A stretch of 64,000 nucleotides of DNA from Epichloe hybrida (taxonomy: Eukaryota; Ascomycota; Sordariomycetes; Hypocreales; Clavicipitaceae): NCBI GenBank assembly GCA_019022495.1, contig JAFEKR010000022.1, forward strand, positions 806,001 to 870,000, given 5' to 3'. This document shows, one piece after another, positions 11,540 to 24,600 of this stretch (positions are counted from its first letter, which is position 1; the number at the start of each line of letters is the position of its first letter). A program made the position numbers and the translations under genes. The notes under the pieces were generated by a model that ran no database searches, had not been told where the DNA came from, and saw nothing but the letters and a program-made list of their open reading frames with translations.

Positions 11540-13267
11540 AAGCTAGGGGAGGGACTAATTTTATAATTTATAATTATAATAGAGAATATTTAGGTCTAGA
11601 ACTATTATTAGATTAATTTTAACTATAAACTCTAGGTATTATAAGTCTTACTAGCCTGCTACTACCCTTACTCTAAACTAAAATTAAGCTATTACCTTAT
11701 TCCTTCTCTAGGATAGGAGTTATATTTATAGCTACCTAGTTATAACTCTTTATAAGGATAATAGTAAGTAAGAGATAGTTTATCTCCGCTACATATACGT
11801 TAAGGCGTATAAGCTAAAAGATAAGCTTAGTATACTATTCCTTAGAGAAACTAGCCTAGTCTAGGCTTATTACTAAGGTGCTTTATTTTTTCTTTGCCTA
11901 ATTACTAGCGTAAAGCTTCTTAACCTAGTCCTAGAAGCCTTCTAGAGTCTATTAAGGAGGATATTAGAGCTAGAATAGACCTACTACTAGGCTAGAGTAA
12001 ACTTACCTTACCCCTATTAGCTATAGAAGCCTAGGTCTTAACTAACTACTAGTGCTTATTTTAGTTACTAGATATATTTAGCTATATAGCGGATTAGACA
12101 TAGAACTAAGCTAGAATAGAGGTAATTATTACCTAGTAGTATTAATAGTTCTAAACCTAATAGTTAAAATATATATTAGTAGCCGCCCCTATCTAGTAAG
12201 TTAGCCCTATTACTAAGCTAGAGCAAGGCTAACTTACTAATAATAAGATAGCACTAATGCCTAAGGTCCTAAATTAAATAAGACTTATAGGATATATATT
12301 AGACTTCTCTTAGTATACTAAGCTAAGGCAAATTAGTAGTGGACTAGGCCTAGAATAGAGGTAAATATAACTTATAGATAAACCCTTTTCCATTACCTAC
12401 GCATATTGCTTCTTAGTTATAGACTTCCTTAGGAAGTCCTTATACTTATGGGATTCCTAAGCGGATTAGAGCTAGATAAGTAGTAATACTAAAGTACTTA
12501 TAGCTTCTAGCGCTATTATACTAGATTTATTCTAAATCTATAGTAAATATTAGTAAATAACCTAACCCTAGCCTAGGATAGCCTTAAATACCTAGAAAGA
12601 AAAGAAGAACCTATAGGAAGTTTAATATAAAGAGAAGAAAGAGACTAGGACCCTAGGGGGGGAGAGCTCTTTTTTATACCTGCGAAGGGGGGGGGGGGAT
12701 AATTTAGATAACTTACTTAAAAATAAAGCATAATATAATTAATAAATCTAATAATATATAAGTAATCTTAACCTAGGACTATACTAGTCTAGGGCTATAA
12801 CTACCCTTCCCCTATACTAATTAAATAAAACTAGGTACTTAGACTTTACTAGATATATAAGGTAAAGGTAAGCTAGAGATAGCTAAAAAGTAAGGCTATA
12901 GAAGAGTTAGTATAAAAGTAAATAAGAAGTAAATTAATATTATAACTCTAGATTTACTCTACCCTAGCCTAAAGCAAAGAGACTTAGGATAGATATATTA
13001 TTATACTAGAATAGGACTAGAAGGGGCTTATTTTATATATTTTTCCTTTCTTTTTTTCTTTTTAATAGGATAAGGCTAGTGTAAGCTAGTAATAAACACT
13101 TATAATAGGAAATACACTAAGTAGCGCAAACCTATAATAAGGCTAGCGCTAGCCTATACATAGATATAAGGGGGTTTTTCTTCCTAGTATAGGGTTTTCC
13201 CTTTTGACTTAGTAGTAGGAGTACTAGTAATAGCCATCTATAGAGCTAACTAGCGTAAATAATATAT
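11540..13267 (+). other. Long 3' region of the left LINE, no identified domain
   Basis: About 1.7 kb follow the ORF2 zinc finger before the LINE 3' end. This is long for a 3' untranslated region. One plus-strand frame (about 11700-12640) gives long stretches interrupted only at putative Gln codons, but I do not recognise a domain, and in TA-saturated sequence such a frame is weak evidence of coding. The same sequence is present in the inverted LINE copy (about 14005-15730). It includes a homopolymer run of G near 12690. Confidence 0.5.
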
Positions 13268-13625
13268 ATTCTTTATACTTTTCTTTACTAATATAACTTT
13301 AAGAAAACCCTTTTTATTATTTTATTTACTATTACTAAGAATTATTTTCTATTTTTATTATTTTTATTATTATTTTTAATTATAATAATACCCTAAACTA
13401 ATATAATAAAATTAATTACTAACTTAGAAGAAATAACTAGAAGTTAATAAAGTATATACTTAGTACTTATATATTATAATTAGTAGGATAAAAGCTTAAA
13501 AAAAGCTTAAATAATTTATTTACTATTTAAATTAATTAAATATCACTTTTAGCTTTATAATTCTAAAGCTTTAAGAAGTTATATATACTAACTTTATATA
13601 TCTCCTTACTATAATATATAAAGAA
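13268..13625 (+). repeat. Repeat R copy 1, right part
   Basis: This is the continuation of the repeat that starts at 6337. The first 12 bases are the right LINE target duplication. The sequence to about 13620 is the reverse complement of 39605-39960 and has no coding signal. Confidence 0.65.
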
Positions 13626-13739
13626 AGTATAAAAGATAGTAATATTTATAAAGTATTTATATATAACTAATAGTATTAATTCAACTAGGCTATATAACTA
13701 AATTAAGTTATTTAAATAATTAAAACTTATTTTTAGTTA

Positions 13740-14004
13740 TAATACTAAGACCCACTTTTATTTTATATACTATTACTACTTTAATAACTATAATAAAGCT
13801 TATTAACATTAATAAGCTTTATTATAGTTAGTTAAACCTATTTTAAGATATAATACCAGGACCCACTTTTATTTTATATACTATAATTACTTTCATAACT
13901 ATAATAACTTTAATAAGCTTTATTATAGTTAGTTAAACTTATTTTAAGATATAATACTAGGACCCACTTTTATTTTATATACTATAGCTACTTTAATAAC
14001 TATA
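13740..14004 (+). repeat. 101-111 bp tandem array, part 1
   Basis: Units start with GACCCACTTTTATTTTATA at 13749, 13860 and 13961 (spacings 111 and 101). The third unit is interrupted at 14004 by the right LINE and resumes at 20564. Each unit contains ACTTTAATAACTATAATAA and a TAAGCTTTATTATAG block and ends near TTTTAAGATATAATACTAG. No coding capacity is seen. Confidence 0.85.
13989..14004 (+). repeat. Target-site duplication of right LINE (3' side)
   Basis: TACTTTAATAACTATA (16 bp) is repeated at 20564-20579. Removing one copy together with the LINE restores a 101-bp array unit exactly, which supports a genuine duplication. Confidence 0.85.
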
Positions 14005-15739
14005 TATATTATTTATGCTAGTTAGCTCTATAGATAGCTATTACTAGTACTCCTACTACTAAGTTAAAAGGGAAAACCCTATACTAGGAAGAACAACCCC
14101 CTTATATCTATGTATAAGCTAGCGCTAGCCTTATTACAAGTCTGCGCTACTTAGTGTGTTTCCTATTATAGGTATTTATTACTAGCTTACACTAGCCTTA
14201 TCCTATTAAAAAGAAAAAAGAAAGGAAAAATATATAGAATAAGCCCCTTCTAGTCCTATTCTAGTGTAATAATATATTTATCCTAAGTCTCTTTACTTTA
14301 GGCTAGGGTAAAGTAAATCTAGATTTATTATGTTAATTTACTTCTTATTTACTTTTATACTAACTCTTCTATAGCCTTACTTTTTAGCTATCTCTAGCTT
14401 ACCTTTACCTTATATATTTAGTAAAGTCTATATACCTAGTTTTATTTAATTAGTATAAGGGGAGGGTAGTTATAGCCCTAGACTAGTATAGTCCTAGGTT
14501 AAGATTACTTATATATTATTAAATTCGTTAATTATATTATACTTTATTTTTAAGTAAGTTATTTAAATTATCCCCCTCCCCCCCCTTTATAAGTATAAAA
14601 GAGAGCTCTCCCCCCCCTAGGGTCCTAGTCTTTTTTTTCTCTTTATATTAAACTTCCTATAGGTTTTTCTTTTCTTTCTAGCTATTTAAGGTTACCCTAG
14701 GCTAGGGTTAGGTTATTTACTAATATTTACTATAGATTTAGAATAAATTTAGTATAATAGCGCTAGAAGCTATAAGTACTTTAGTATTACTACTTATCTA
14801 GCTTTAATTTACCTAGGAATTCTATAAGTATAAGGACTTCCTAAGGAAGTCTATAACTAAGAAGTAATATATATAAGTAATAGAAAAGGGTTTATTTATA
14901 AGTTATATTTACCTTTATTTTAGGCCTAGTCCGCTACTAAATTACCTTAGCTTAATATACTAAGAGAAGTCTAATATATATCTTATAAGTCTTATTTAAT
15001 TTAAAACCTTAGGTATTAGTACTATCTTATTATTAGTAAGTTAGCCTTACTCTAGCTTAGTAATAAGGCTAACTTACTAGATAAGGGTAGCTACTAATAT
15101 ATATTTTAACTATTAGGTTTAGAACTATTAATACTACTAGGTAATAATTACCTTTATTCTAGCTTAGTTTTATATCTAATTTACTATATAGCTAAATATA
15201 TTTAGTAACTAAAATAAGCACTAGTAGTTAGTTAAGACCTAGGCTTCTATAGCTAATAAGGGTAAGGTAAGTTTACTTTAGCCTAGTAGTAAGTTTATTC
15301 TAGCTTTAATATCCTTCTTAATAGACTTTAGAAAGCTTCTAGGACTAGGTTAAGAAGCTTTATACTAGTAATTAGGTAAAGAAAAAATAAAGTGCTTTAG
15401 TAATAAGCCTAGACTAAGCTAGTTTCTCTAAGGAATAGTATACTAAGCTTATCTTTTAGCTTATATACCTTAATATATATATAGTAAAGATAAACTATTT
15501 TTTACTTACTATTATCTTTATAAAGAGTTATAACTAGGTAGCTATAAGTATAATCCCTATTCTAAAGAAGGAATAAGGTAGTAACTTAATTTTAGTTTAA
15601 AGTAAGGGTAGTAGTAAGCTAGTAGGACTTATAATATCTAGAGTTTATAGTTAAAATTAATCTAATAATAGTTCTAGACCTAAATATTCTTTATTATAAT
15701 TATAAATTATAAAATTAGTCCCTCCCCTAGCTTACCTCT

Positions 15740-18700
15740 ATACTTACACTATTTATTTTATTCCCTATACTAGATTTATAATTAGGAGGTTTTCTATTTA
15801 TTAATAAAGTTAGCCTAGGTCTAGAGGTACTTTAAGCTATCTTATAGCTAGCTCCTATGCTAATAAGTAATATTAGAGTTATCTTATACTAAGGAACTAT
15901 TTAGCTAAATATTTTGCTTTTTAAGGTTTATTTAAGGCTAGCCTTACCTCCTATATATTAGTAAGCTATTACTACTAAGGTTACCTATAGTTATATTTAC
16001 TATAATTAACTAGTATATAGTATTAGTTTTCTATAGCTTAACTATAGCTATATAAGGGCAAAACTACCTTAGGAACCTTTCTTTAGAATAGGAACTTATT
16101 TAGGCTTATCTTTCCTATGTGTAGTTAGATAATTATTAAAGAGATATGCTTATTTATATTAATATAAAATTCCTAGATTTCCTTTAAGTTATAGGAGGGT
16201 AGTTAGTCTTTAGTTAGTTCTCTAATATATTTACTTTAGGCTAGCCTTTCCTTATTATACTAGTCCTCCTAATATTTCTTCTATTCCTTATCTATATCTA
16301 TATCTAGCTTATTATTAATAAGTAAGAGTCTTCTTCTATAGTATAGTACTATTATAACTAATTTAGCTATAGCTTAGATTATCTTTACTATCTTACTATT
16401 AATAATTTTATCTTTAAACCTTTACTTTATCTTATTTAGGTAAAGGTTAAGGGGGGGGATATAAGTCTTAACCTCTAGTTATATAATAGGTATAGCCTTA
16501 AATACCCCTATAATAATCTAGAGGTAAGCTAATTAATTTACTATAAAGCTTTTTACTATTTCTCTTAGCTTTCCTCCCTTCTTAGTAAGGGTATAGTAAG
16601 CGCTTACTCTATAGGTAAGGATAGGCTAGATTACTTATATATATAGAAGTCTAGTATCTCTAAAGCTATATCCCTAGGCTAATACTACTAGCTTAGAGAG
16701 TATAAGCTACTACTAAGCTAACTTACCCTTAAGGATATTTCTATAGGCACTCTAGTTAAGTTTTTTATTAACTTACACTCCTAGGAATTTATATAATTCT
16801 ATAGGTATTATTTCCTTTACTTTAAGTTAGACTTTAGCCTAGGGAGATTTATAAAACTTACTAAAGTATATAAGTTTAGTTTTAGCTAGGTTAAACTTAA
16901 CTTTTACTTACTTTACTTATTTCTTATAAATCTTTTATATAGCCTTTAGTTTTCTCTAAGTCTATACTATATTCTTACTAAAGGCTACTATATTTATATT
17001 ATTTATAAATCCTATAGCTACTATATTTAAAATAGCCTAGAGGTAAATATAAAGCTTTACTAAGTAAAGTAAGAAAAGAATTAGGAAGAGGGGTAAACCC
17101 TATAGGGTGCTAGCCTTAATTATAAATAATCTAGAGAGTTCTTTATTAAAGCTAAGCTAGCTTATTTTATCTATAAGAAAGCTTTATATTACTATTATTA
17201 GCTATTATAGGACTCTTATCTTTATAAGTAAGTATATTAGGTATAGGTAGCTAACTTTATTAAATACTAAAGATATATCTATTTATACTAGTAAGGTAAT
17301 ACTACCCTTACCCTAGGCCTCCCTAATATATTTAATAAGAACTCTTATTATAGTTTTTATTAATTTATTTATTCTATTACTTATCTAGAGTTTAAGGAGT
17401 AGCCTCTTTACCTTAGTAAAGGCTATAAGTTACTTTACTATTACTACTTCTATAATTTTTCTTACTATATTAAGTAGTAAGATTAGTCTTTATATATTAG
17501 CTCTCCTTATTTCCTTAGTAGTCTTACTAGGTTTCCTAATTATTACTACCCTTATAGTTTAGAAGTAAGCTAGGAAGTATTTTATTTCTAGGACTATATT
17601 TAGAAGCCTAGCTATAGTATCTTTAGCTAGGTTATTATAGGCTTTAATAAGGCTTACTAGGAGTTTATTATCCCTTAGTGCCTTCTAACTAGCTATATTT
17701 ACTAGGATATTATTAATTTTCTCTTACTTAAATTATTCTTTATTTAGTAATAGTGTGTTTTCTAGCTCTAGGAAGGAGAGGTCTAGTATATATAAGAGGT
17801 TTGCTATTAGCTTAAGGAAAAATCTTTATACTAGTATACTAGCCTTATTATTATATATAGTAGCTAGGTTAAGGTTATTTTTGCTTCTTTCTAGCTTAAG
17901 GAGTCTAGGGAGCTCTAGGGGGGCCTAGCTTTAAAGCTAGGCCTATCTCTTAAGCCTCTAGACCCCTCTATCTTTTTCCTATATATTAGCCTTTTATAAT
18001 ATATCCCTCTATATATTTCTTTTCTTTTCCCTTATAATATATTCTTAGTCCTTATCTACCTTAGTATAGGCTTACTAGTTTATATTAGTCCTCTAGCGTC
18101 TTTATTATCTCTTAGCTTACCTTACTTTACTAACTAACTCTTAGGCTTTCCTTAACTACTATACCTTTAGGCTAGGGAGTCCCTAGGCCTTCTTTAGGAC
18201 TACCTTATTTATAATCTATTATAGGCTTATAATAAGCTATATTATATAATTATCTATTTTCTTTTTATTACATAGGTCTAGCGCGTTCTTAGGCTAAAGT
18301 TTAATTATAGCCTTTACCTTTATATATAGTTAGTTTATAGCTCCCTATATATATTTAAGGACTTAGGGGGTAGCTTCCTACTATTTATTAAAGATACTAA
18401 TTAGTTATAGGATATAGTTAGATCTAGGGATATCTTTAGTACCTTTATAGTAAACTTTAATATCTAGTGTAGCTTATACTAAATTAATAGTGCTATCTTT
18501 ATTATCTTTATATTATCTTATAGGCTTACCCTAGGGTATAATAAGTCTAAGCCTTTACTAGTCTATAAACTCTAGTAGTTTATTTACTTTATTAGTTTTT
18601 CTATTTAGCTTATCCTAGAGGGGGTGCTTTTAGTTAAAGTTACCTATAAATATACTTTAGTTATAAGGCTTCTCTAGGTTAATTATATAAATAAGGGTAT

Positions 18701-19000
18701 TTTAGTTATTACTATATTCCTCTAAGTAAAGGGAGTAAATATTAACTCCTTATAGCTTTACTAGTAACTAGTTAGTCCCTCCCTAGGCTAATTATAACCT
18801 TACTTTATATTTCTTATTTATATATACTATATTATATTTATTATAATATATAAGTTAAAACTAGGCAAGGCCTAGTACTAGGGGCTATAGGTTTCTTATA
18901 TATTCCTATTCTTAGATTATAATTATATCTATATTAGTCTAGTAATAGAGTGCTATATATACTAGTTTATTCTTCTTATTTATATTCTAGAAAAGGACTT
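15740..19000 (-). pseudogene. LINE ORF2 (endonuclease-RT-zinc finger), right copy
   Basis: This is the mirror of the left ORF2. The endonuclease start lies near 18980, the reverse transcriptase LDIS...FNRVS block near 17330-17250, the mutated active site (two Asn in place of two Asp) near 17007-16990, and the C-terminal Cys/His finger near 16110-15980. TAA/TAG stops interrupt it throughout and it cannot be functional. Confidence 0.78.
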
Positions 19001-19017
19001 ATAATATTATTATATTA

Positions 19018-20410
19018 ATTAGGGGGGTTATTAGTTACTACTATCTTATACTAGCTTTATTCTAGCTTTAAGTTACTTTATATACTATTTAATACTTCCT
19101 AATCTTAGTTATTTAGCACTTTATTCTATATTTATAAGGCATTCTCTCTTTTTACTTACTATAATAATAGGTTTTACTACTATACTAGGTCTCTTATAAG
19201 GTATAGTTAAGCCTTTACTTAGGGAGTAGGTAGTAAAGTAAGAGAGCTACTTAAGATATCTTACTTTAGTAGTATTTTACTTCTCTTTTAGGATAGGATA
19301 GTCCCTTAACTAGGCTAGGTATAATCTAGAGTATAGGATATAGTTCTCTTTTACTTATTTATCTTTTACTAGGTAAGAGAACTTTTTATTCTTATAATAG
19401 CTAGCTTTACACCTAATATACCTTAGTACTACCTTATAGAACTTAGCTATATAGTTAGTTTAAAAGTAATTATAGCACTATTAGGGTTATAGGGTCTTAT
19501 TATATAGTTTAGTTTAGAAAAGCTTTACTTTAAAGACTATACTATCTTAGTATATCTTATTAGTATTTTTTACTTTAGCTAGGCCTAGTATTAGAGTAGT
19601 TCTTTAGGTGCCTTTACCCTAGGGTTATCTTACTATTACCTTTACTATATTTACCTTATTAGCCTTTCTAATTTCTATTACTAGGTTCTTAAGAGAGGTA
19701 TATTTAGTTAGGAATTCTTTAATAATAACGCTAAGTATATAATAATAAAGGGTTACCTCTAGCCTAAATGCTTTAGTAATTTATTTTTAGTCTTCTTTAT
19801 ATTAGGTAGTGTTTCCTTTAAAGGTAATAATTATATCCCTACTAGGGAGTCTTCTAGCTACTACTACTATAGTCTAGCCTATAGCTTTATTTACTACTAT
19901 TACTATATCTTCTATGCCCCTAGACTAGAGTAATTCCTAGATAGTATTCTCTTTAATAAGTACCTCTTAGTTCTATTTACTAGGGATTTAGAGGGGGGGA
20001 GGTAAGCTATTTATTTATTTAGGGGCTAGGCTAGTAGTAATACTTACCTAGGTTAGAGTGTTGCTTTCTTTAGCTCTTTCTTTAATAGCCTTTTTAAGGG
20101 CTTATTTAAGGGCTTCTTTAGTAGTATAAATATTACTATTATTATGGTTTATTACCTTTACTTTAGCTTAGGTATAGTCTGCTACTTATTTAGTAATAGC
20201 TTTAGTAATATACTATACCTAAGTAACTTTATTACTAGGGATAAGGCTTATAATTTTATTATAGTATTTTATATTATCTAGATATTTAAATTAGTTCTAG
20301 TTTATTATAAGGTTATTCTTGCTGCTCTAAATATTAAACTATCCTATTCCTATGTTTAGGTAATAGTAGCTTTATACTAGCCCCCTTTCTCCTAAGTTAA
20401 TTTCTATTAG
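19018..20410 (-). pseudogene. LINE ORF1 (gag-like), right copy
   Basis: This is the minus-strand remnant matching 6860-8250, with the zinc-knuckle region near 19490-19300. The same Cys-to-Tyr type changes are present. Limits are inferred from alignment with the left copy. Confidence 0.6.
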
Positions 20411-20563
20411 TATATTTACACTCCTACTACTAGCTCTATTATAATGTGATATTATAGGGGGGGGTAAATAGAGGTAAGGAATTCAAATATTAATATGGTT
20501 TGTATTTTAAAGGCAATTCCGGACCTTTAGAGCGGTGCGGAAGTTTGTGCGAAGGTCTAAGCT

Positions 20564-20737
20564 TACTTTAATAACTATAATAACTCTAATAAGCTTTATT
20601 ATAACTACTATAACCTATTTTAAAATATAATACTAAGACCCACTTTTATTTTATATACTATAACTACTTTAATAGCTATAGTAACTTTAATAAGCTTTAT
20701 TATAGTTAGTTAAACCTATTTTAAGATATAATACTAG
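20564..20737 (+). repeat. 101-bp tandem array, part 2
   Basis: This is the array between the right LINE and the Copia-1 insertion. It begins with the second copy of the LINE target duplication (20564-20579), has a unit start at 20637, and ends with ACTAG (20733-20737), the left target duplication of the Copia-1 element. Confidence 0.85.
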
Positions 20738-20995
20738 TGTTGATTCCTTTGGATCTTCATCGGTTCAATCGTGGCCAAAGACCAGACCAATTGTGGGTCC
20801 GGCGCGATGCATGCGATATGATTGGCTGCATTAATTCGCCACCCCCTTTTGTGCCCTACATACGGATTTCGCCCACTTTTCTAGCATCTAGACTTTCCCT
20901 CTCTTCTCCCTCTTTCCTAGCTAGCTAACTAACTATTATTAACTTTGAATTTATACAGGATTTATTACCTGCGTAGGACCTTGGTGTATCTAACA
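20738..20995 (+). repeat. Copia-1 5' LTR (copy b)
   Basis: This 258-bp LTR is the same length as the 3' LTR. The sequence just inside (CTAATTAGTGGTTGAC) is at the place of the primer-binding site. I could not assign the tRNA. Related text follows the Copia-2 LTR at 55495. Confidence 0.93.
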
Positions 20996-21689
20996 CTAAT
21001 TAGTGGTTGACTTTATAACTATAGATAAGCTAGGTATTACAAGAAGAGATATTTCTGTAAACACTACTACTACTACCCCTTGTTATGCTATAATGGTTAT
21101 TGTGGTAAAGAGGCACGACTACATAAGTGTGCTAAAGGAAGAGACTAGAATCCTAGTTACAGGCTTATTAGGCTTCTAAGGAATTAATCTATTAACCCTT
21201 AGGCTTAGGGATATAACTTTATTATATCTATCCAGGATATTATTATTAATTGTCGATTTTATTGTTTATTATGAGAAAACCAACTAACTAACCGAATCTA
21301 TTGCCGCAAGGTATTTATTTCGAACCCGACGTTGAATAACCTTAGCTAAGCTAGCTGACACATCTACAACTTCTTTATAAATATTCCCTTTATCTGATAG
21401 ACCTTTAATCTATTTATATAAGCATCTATAGCTTGTTTTTTGCCCCCTTTATTATTAGTGCTGTTTGCCCTGTGCTTGTTAGCAAGAGAGAGAGATTACC
21501 TCCTTCCCTCCCTTTTATAAAAAATAGGAAGTAGTAATTCCTATTATTCCCTTATTACTTTTCCTGTTATTTTCTAGTTACTTTTAGAACTTTTATTACT
21601 TTCTTTATCTCTAGTGATTTGTTCTTGTTGCTTTATTCTTGTTGCTGCTTTTGCTACTTCCGCTGCTTTTTCTTCTATTTTTCCTGTTT

Positions 21690-24600
21690 TTATAATCTTC
21701 TGATTTTATTGGAGTAATAACGCTCCTAAAATGTGAAAGAAGAACCTTATAATAGCAACAGGTAAACATAGGAGCTTAATTAGTAGTAAAAATAATAAAT
21801 TAGTAACGTTCCTTTTATAGTTAAAAATAGTAGAGGAATCTGGACCTTCTATAAGAGGAAGGGCTGCTAGTGATAGTAAGGCTCTAATTATTACCCCTAA
21901 GAGACCTTAAAGGCATAAATTACCCCTATGCCTTTAATAGCTTACTTACGAATTCTTGTATAACTAGAAAGAATTTATTAAGCTAGATCTAGAGACTACT
22001 ACGTAGCTTGAGCTTAATAACTGGATTATAAGATTTATTAACCTTAGTAAGCATTAAGAATAGAGAGATAATAACCTATAGGAATTATTCTAAGAAGACT
22101 TTAAAGGCTAGTCTAAAGATACCTTTAAAAGGGCATCTAAGGATATTATTAGAGAATTACGTAATTCTTTATGAGATTACGGCGTCCTTATTAGGCGAGG
22201 CCTAGGATATTTAATCCTAGCATTACTTAAGGAAGTGCTTTATTAAACCTTAATGCCCCTTTGGTTATAGGAAAGATTATAAGAACAACTACAATCTTCC
22301 AAACCCCTAGAGCCTTAATATTAACAGCCCTAATAACCTACCCTAGAAATTAACCTTCCCTAACCCTAGAGATTACTTAAACCCTTATAAGAACCCCCGC
22401 AATAATCCCTATTATATTAATAGCTCTATCTGGATAATTATTATTAAGAATAACTAGTGGACTGTTATTTATAATAAATTGTGCCTTTATAGTAATTCCC
22501 CTCCGAAGATTAGATTATAAAGAAGATCTTAGAGCTTATAAAGATGTATAAGGATAGTGACTACTATAGTAGAAAGCTATATAACTTCTTAATGCTAAAG
22601 ATTACGCTCTTTGAAAATAAGTGTGATAGAATTAACCTTCCTTGAATGTATTATTAGAAGGCTTTCCCTATTGTGTTAATAGGTAATACTAAGTAATACT
22701 ACCTTGATTACCTCTTTAGGAATAACTATTCCTATAAAGAGATAATTGCTTGCGTCTGTTAACGCTTTAAGATAGAAAGTAACTAGTAATTCTATTACTA
22801 TAAATAGAGTAGTATAACGCTAAAGAGCATAATTAAGAGAAACCCTGATAAAAGTAAGCTTAAGTGCCTTAAGATTATGTTATTAACCCTTAAGAAGATC
22901 TATAGAGGCCTGTACCCTACTAAGATAGTAAATACTAAACTTTATAAGCAGGCCTTAAACGCTGTAGCTAGTGTGCCTAAATATTAGATAGTAAAATACA
23001 TGTACTCCGTAGGCTTTAAGAGTCTTGCTAGAGACCTCCATAAGGTAATTACTATTATGGAATTAAATAAGAAGTTCTCCTAATACCTTTAGTACTAATA
23101 AGGAGACCCTCTAGAGGCTATGTTTACTAATTATTAGTATAGATAGTGATTATCCCCCTGTGGCGGAGGAAGCTATTATGGGCGAAGCCCTAGGCTAAGC
23201 ACTAAGCGCTGCTTTATATGCGGTAAGAGTGGCTGCTAGTCTTCTAATTACTTTACTAAAGAATATTAAAAGGAAAAGGACTACTAGTAGGCTAGTAAAA
23301 CACATTATACACCCCCTTTAGAGAAGAGATTCTAGGCATTTCTTGCCTCCTATAAAGGGCAGGATAATAACGAGCCTAATAAAGGCTTAGGTTAGAATTA
23401 GAAATTATATCTTTCGGCCTGTATAGAAGCTAAAGATAATGATGATAATATGGAGGAGCTACCATTAATAGCACACCTGAGTATTATATAATTCTTTTAC
23501 TCCGGATTATAGACTAACTATAACGCCGCTAATATTAATGTCCTTATAACCCTAAATAATTAAGCCTTCTAACATATATTCCTTAGGTAGGAGCTTTACA
23601 AGCTATAAGAGTGTGATAAAGGCTTGATTTACTATGTCTTTAAAGAACGCTATTCTAAAGAGGTCTTTAGAGGGATTATACCTAACACTAGCGCTATAGG
23701 AAAGTTAATTATAGGAGAGGTATAAGTAAAGGCTTTATTAAGATTAATGCCTTTATTAAAGGTAACCCCCTATAAACCCTAAATTATTACATTTAGCGCT
23801 AGATTAGCGGTTACAAGAGGAATTCTTTATGTGCCTATAGAACTCGGAGAGCTTGAATTCTATGTCCTTAACATAGCTACCCCCTTTCTCTTCTTAATTA
23901 CTAATATAGATAAGATGCAAGTCAAGATTGATAACCTTGCTAACGTGCTTATCTAAGGCAATAAGACTGTACCTATTATGTGATAATAGGGATATCCTTA
24001 GTGGTTACTAGAAGTGAAGGAAATAGTTACCTTCTACCTTTTAGAAGGAGATATCCGTTAATTACATTATTAACTTAGTTATCCTTTTGTTTAATAACTT
24101 ATAAAGATCCTTTACTAAGCTAGTTATGAAGTTAAGCGCTAGGTAATTAAGGAATTAACCAAAGTCTACTACCATTGCTAGATGCATGGAAAGGCCCCTA
24201 GTTAATTTAAGTTTATAATTAAAGATAACTATAAATTTAACTACGAGATTATCGTTAATATTATGTAAATCAATGGCCGACTAGTGCTTCACATCGTTGA
24301 TTTAGTAATATTGTTCTAGGTAGCCTAATTTCTTAATCTAAAGAAGTAGAAGGCTTAAGATATCTAGGATGTAATCCGCGAATATTGGATTAATACTTAT
24401 CTTGGACCTCTAGATTAGATTATCTACGATGCTAGTAATAACTTTGCTTCCGCTAAGTTTAGATATTATGCTTAATTAATGTTAATTAAAACCAGTAAGA
24501 TGCTAATTAAAGCCTATAATAGTATCAGAAAGGTTAAGAGATACTACAGACCTCTACGCTAAGCCTATAATATTATTACAGACTTAATTGGAATAGATCT

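Larger units (their letters stand above)
6705..13267 (+). mobile_element. Full-length Tad1-like LINE, left copy
   Basis: This is a non-LTR retrotransposon of about 6563 bp on the plus strand. It holds a degraded ORF1 with zinc knuckles and an ORF2 with endonuclease, reverse transcriptase and a C-terminal Cys/His finger. No RNase H domain is evident between the reverse transcriptase and that finger. The 3' end is A+T-rich (AAATAATATAT). Flanking 12-bp duplications and an empty site elsewhere in the window fix both ends. The 5' end (GCATAAACTTCCGCACCGC region) is shared with the inverted copy at 14005-20563, so both look full length. Heavy RIP makes it inactive. Confidence 0.88.
14005..20563 (-). 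mobile_element. Full-length Tad1-like LINE, right copy (inverted)
   Basis: This is a second copy of the same LINE, about 6559 bp, on the minus strand. It forms a long inverted repeat with 6705-13267 across a spacer of about 740 bp. Positions map as roughly 27268 minus the left-copy coordinate. The 3' end is at 14005 (complement ...AAATAATATA) and the 5' end is near 20563. It sits inside the 101-bp tandem array with its own 16-bp target duplication, so it is an independent insertion rather than one half of a single inverted duplication. It is RIP-degraded like the left copy. Confidence 0.88.

Noticed and set aside
6705..20563. A single large hairpin or inverted duplication
   Set aside because: The two arms have different flanks and different target duplications.
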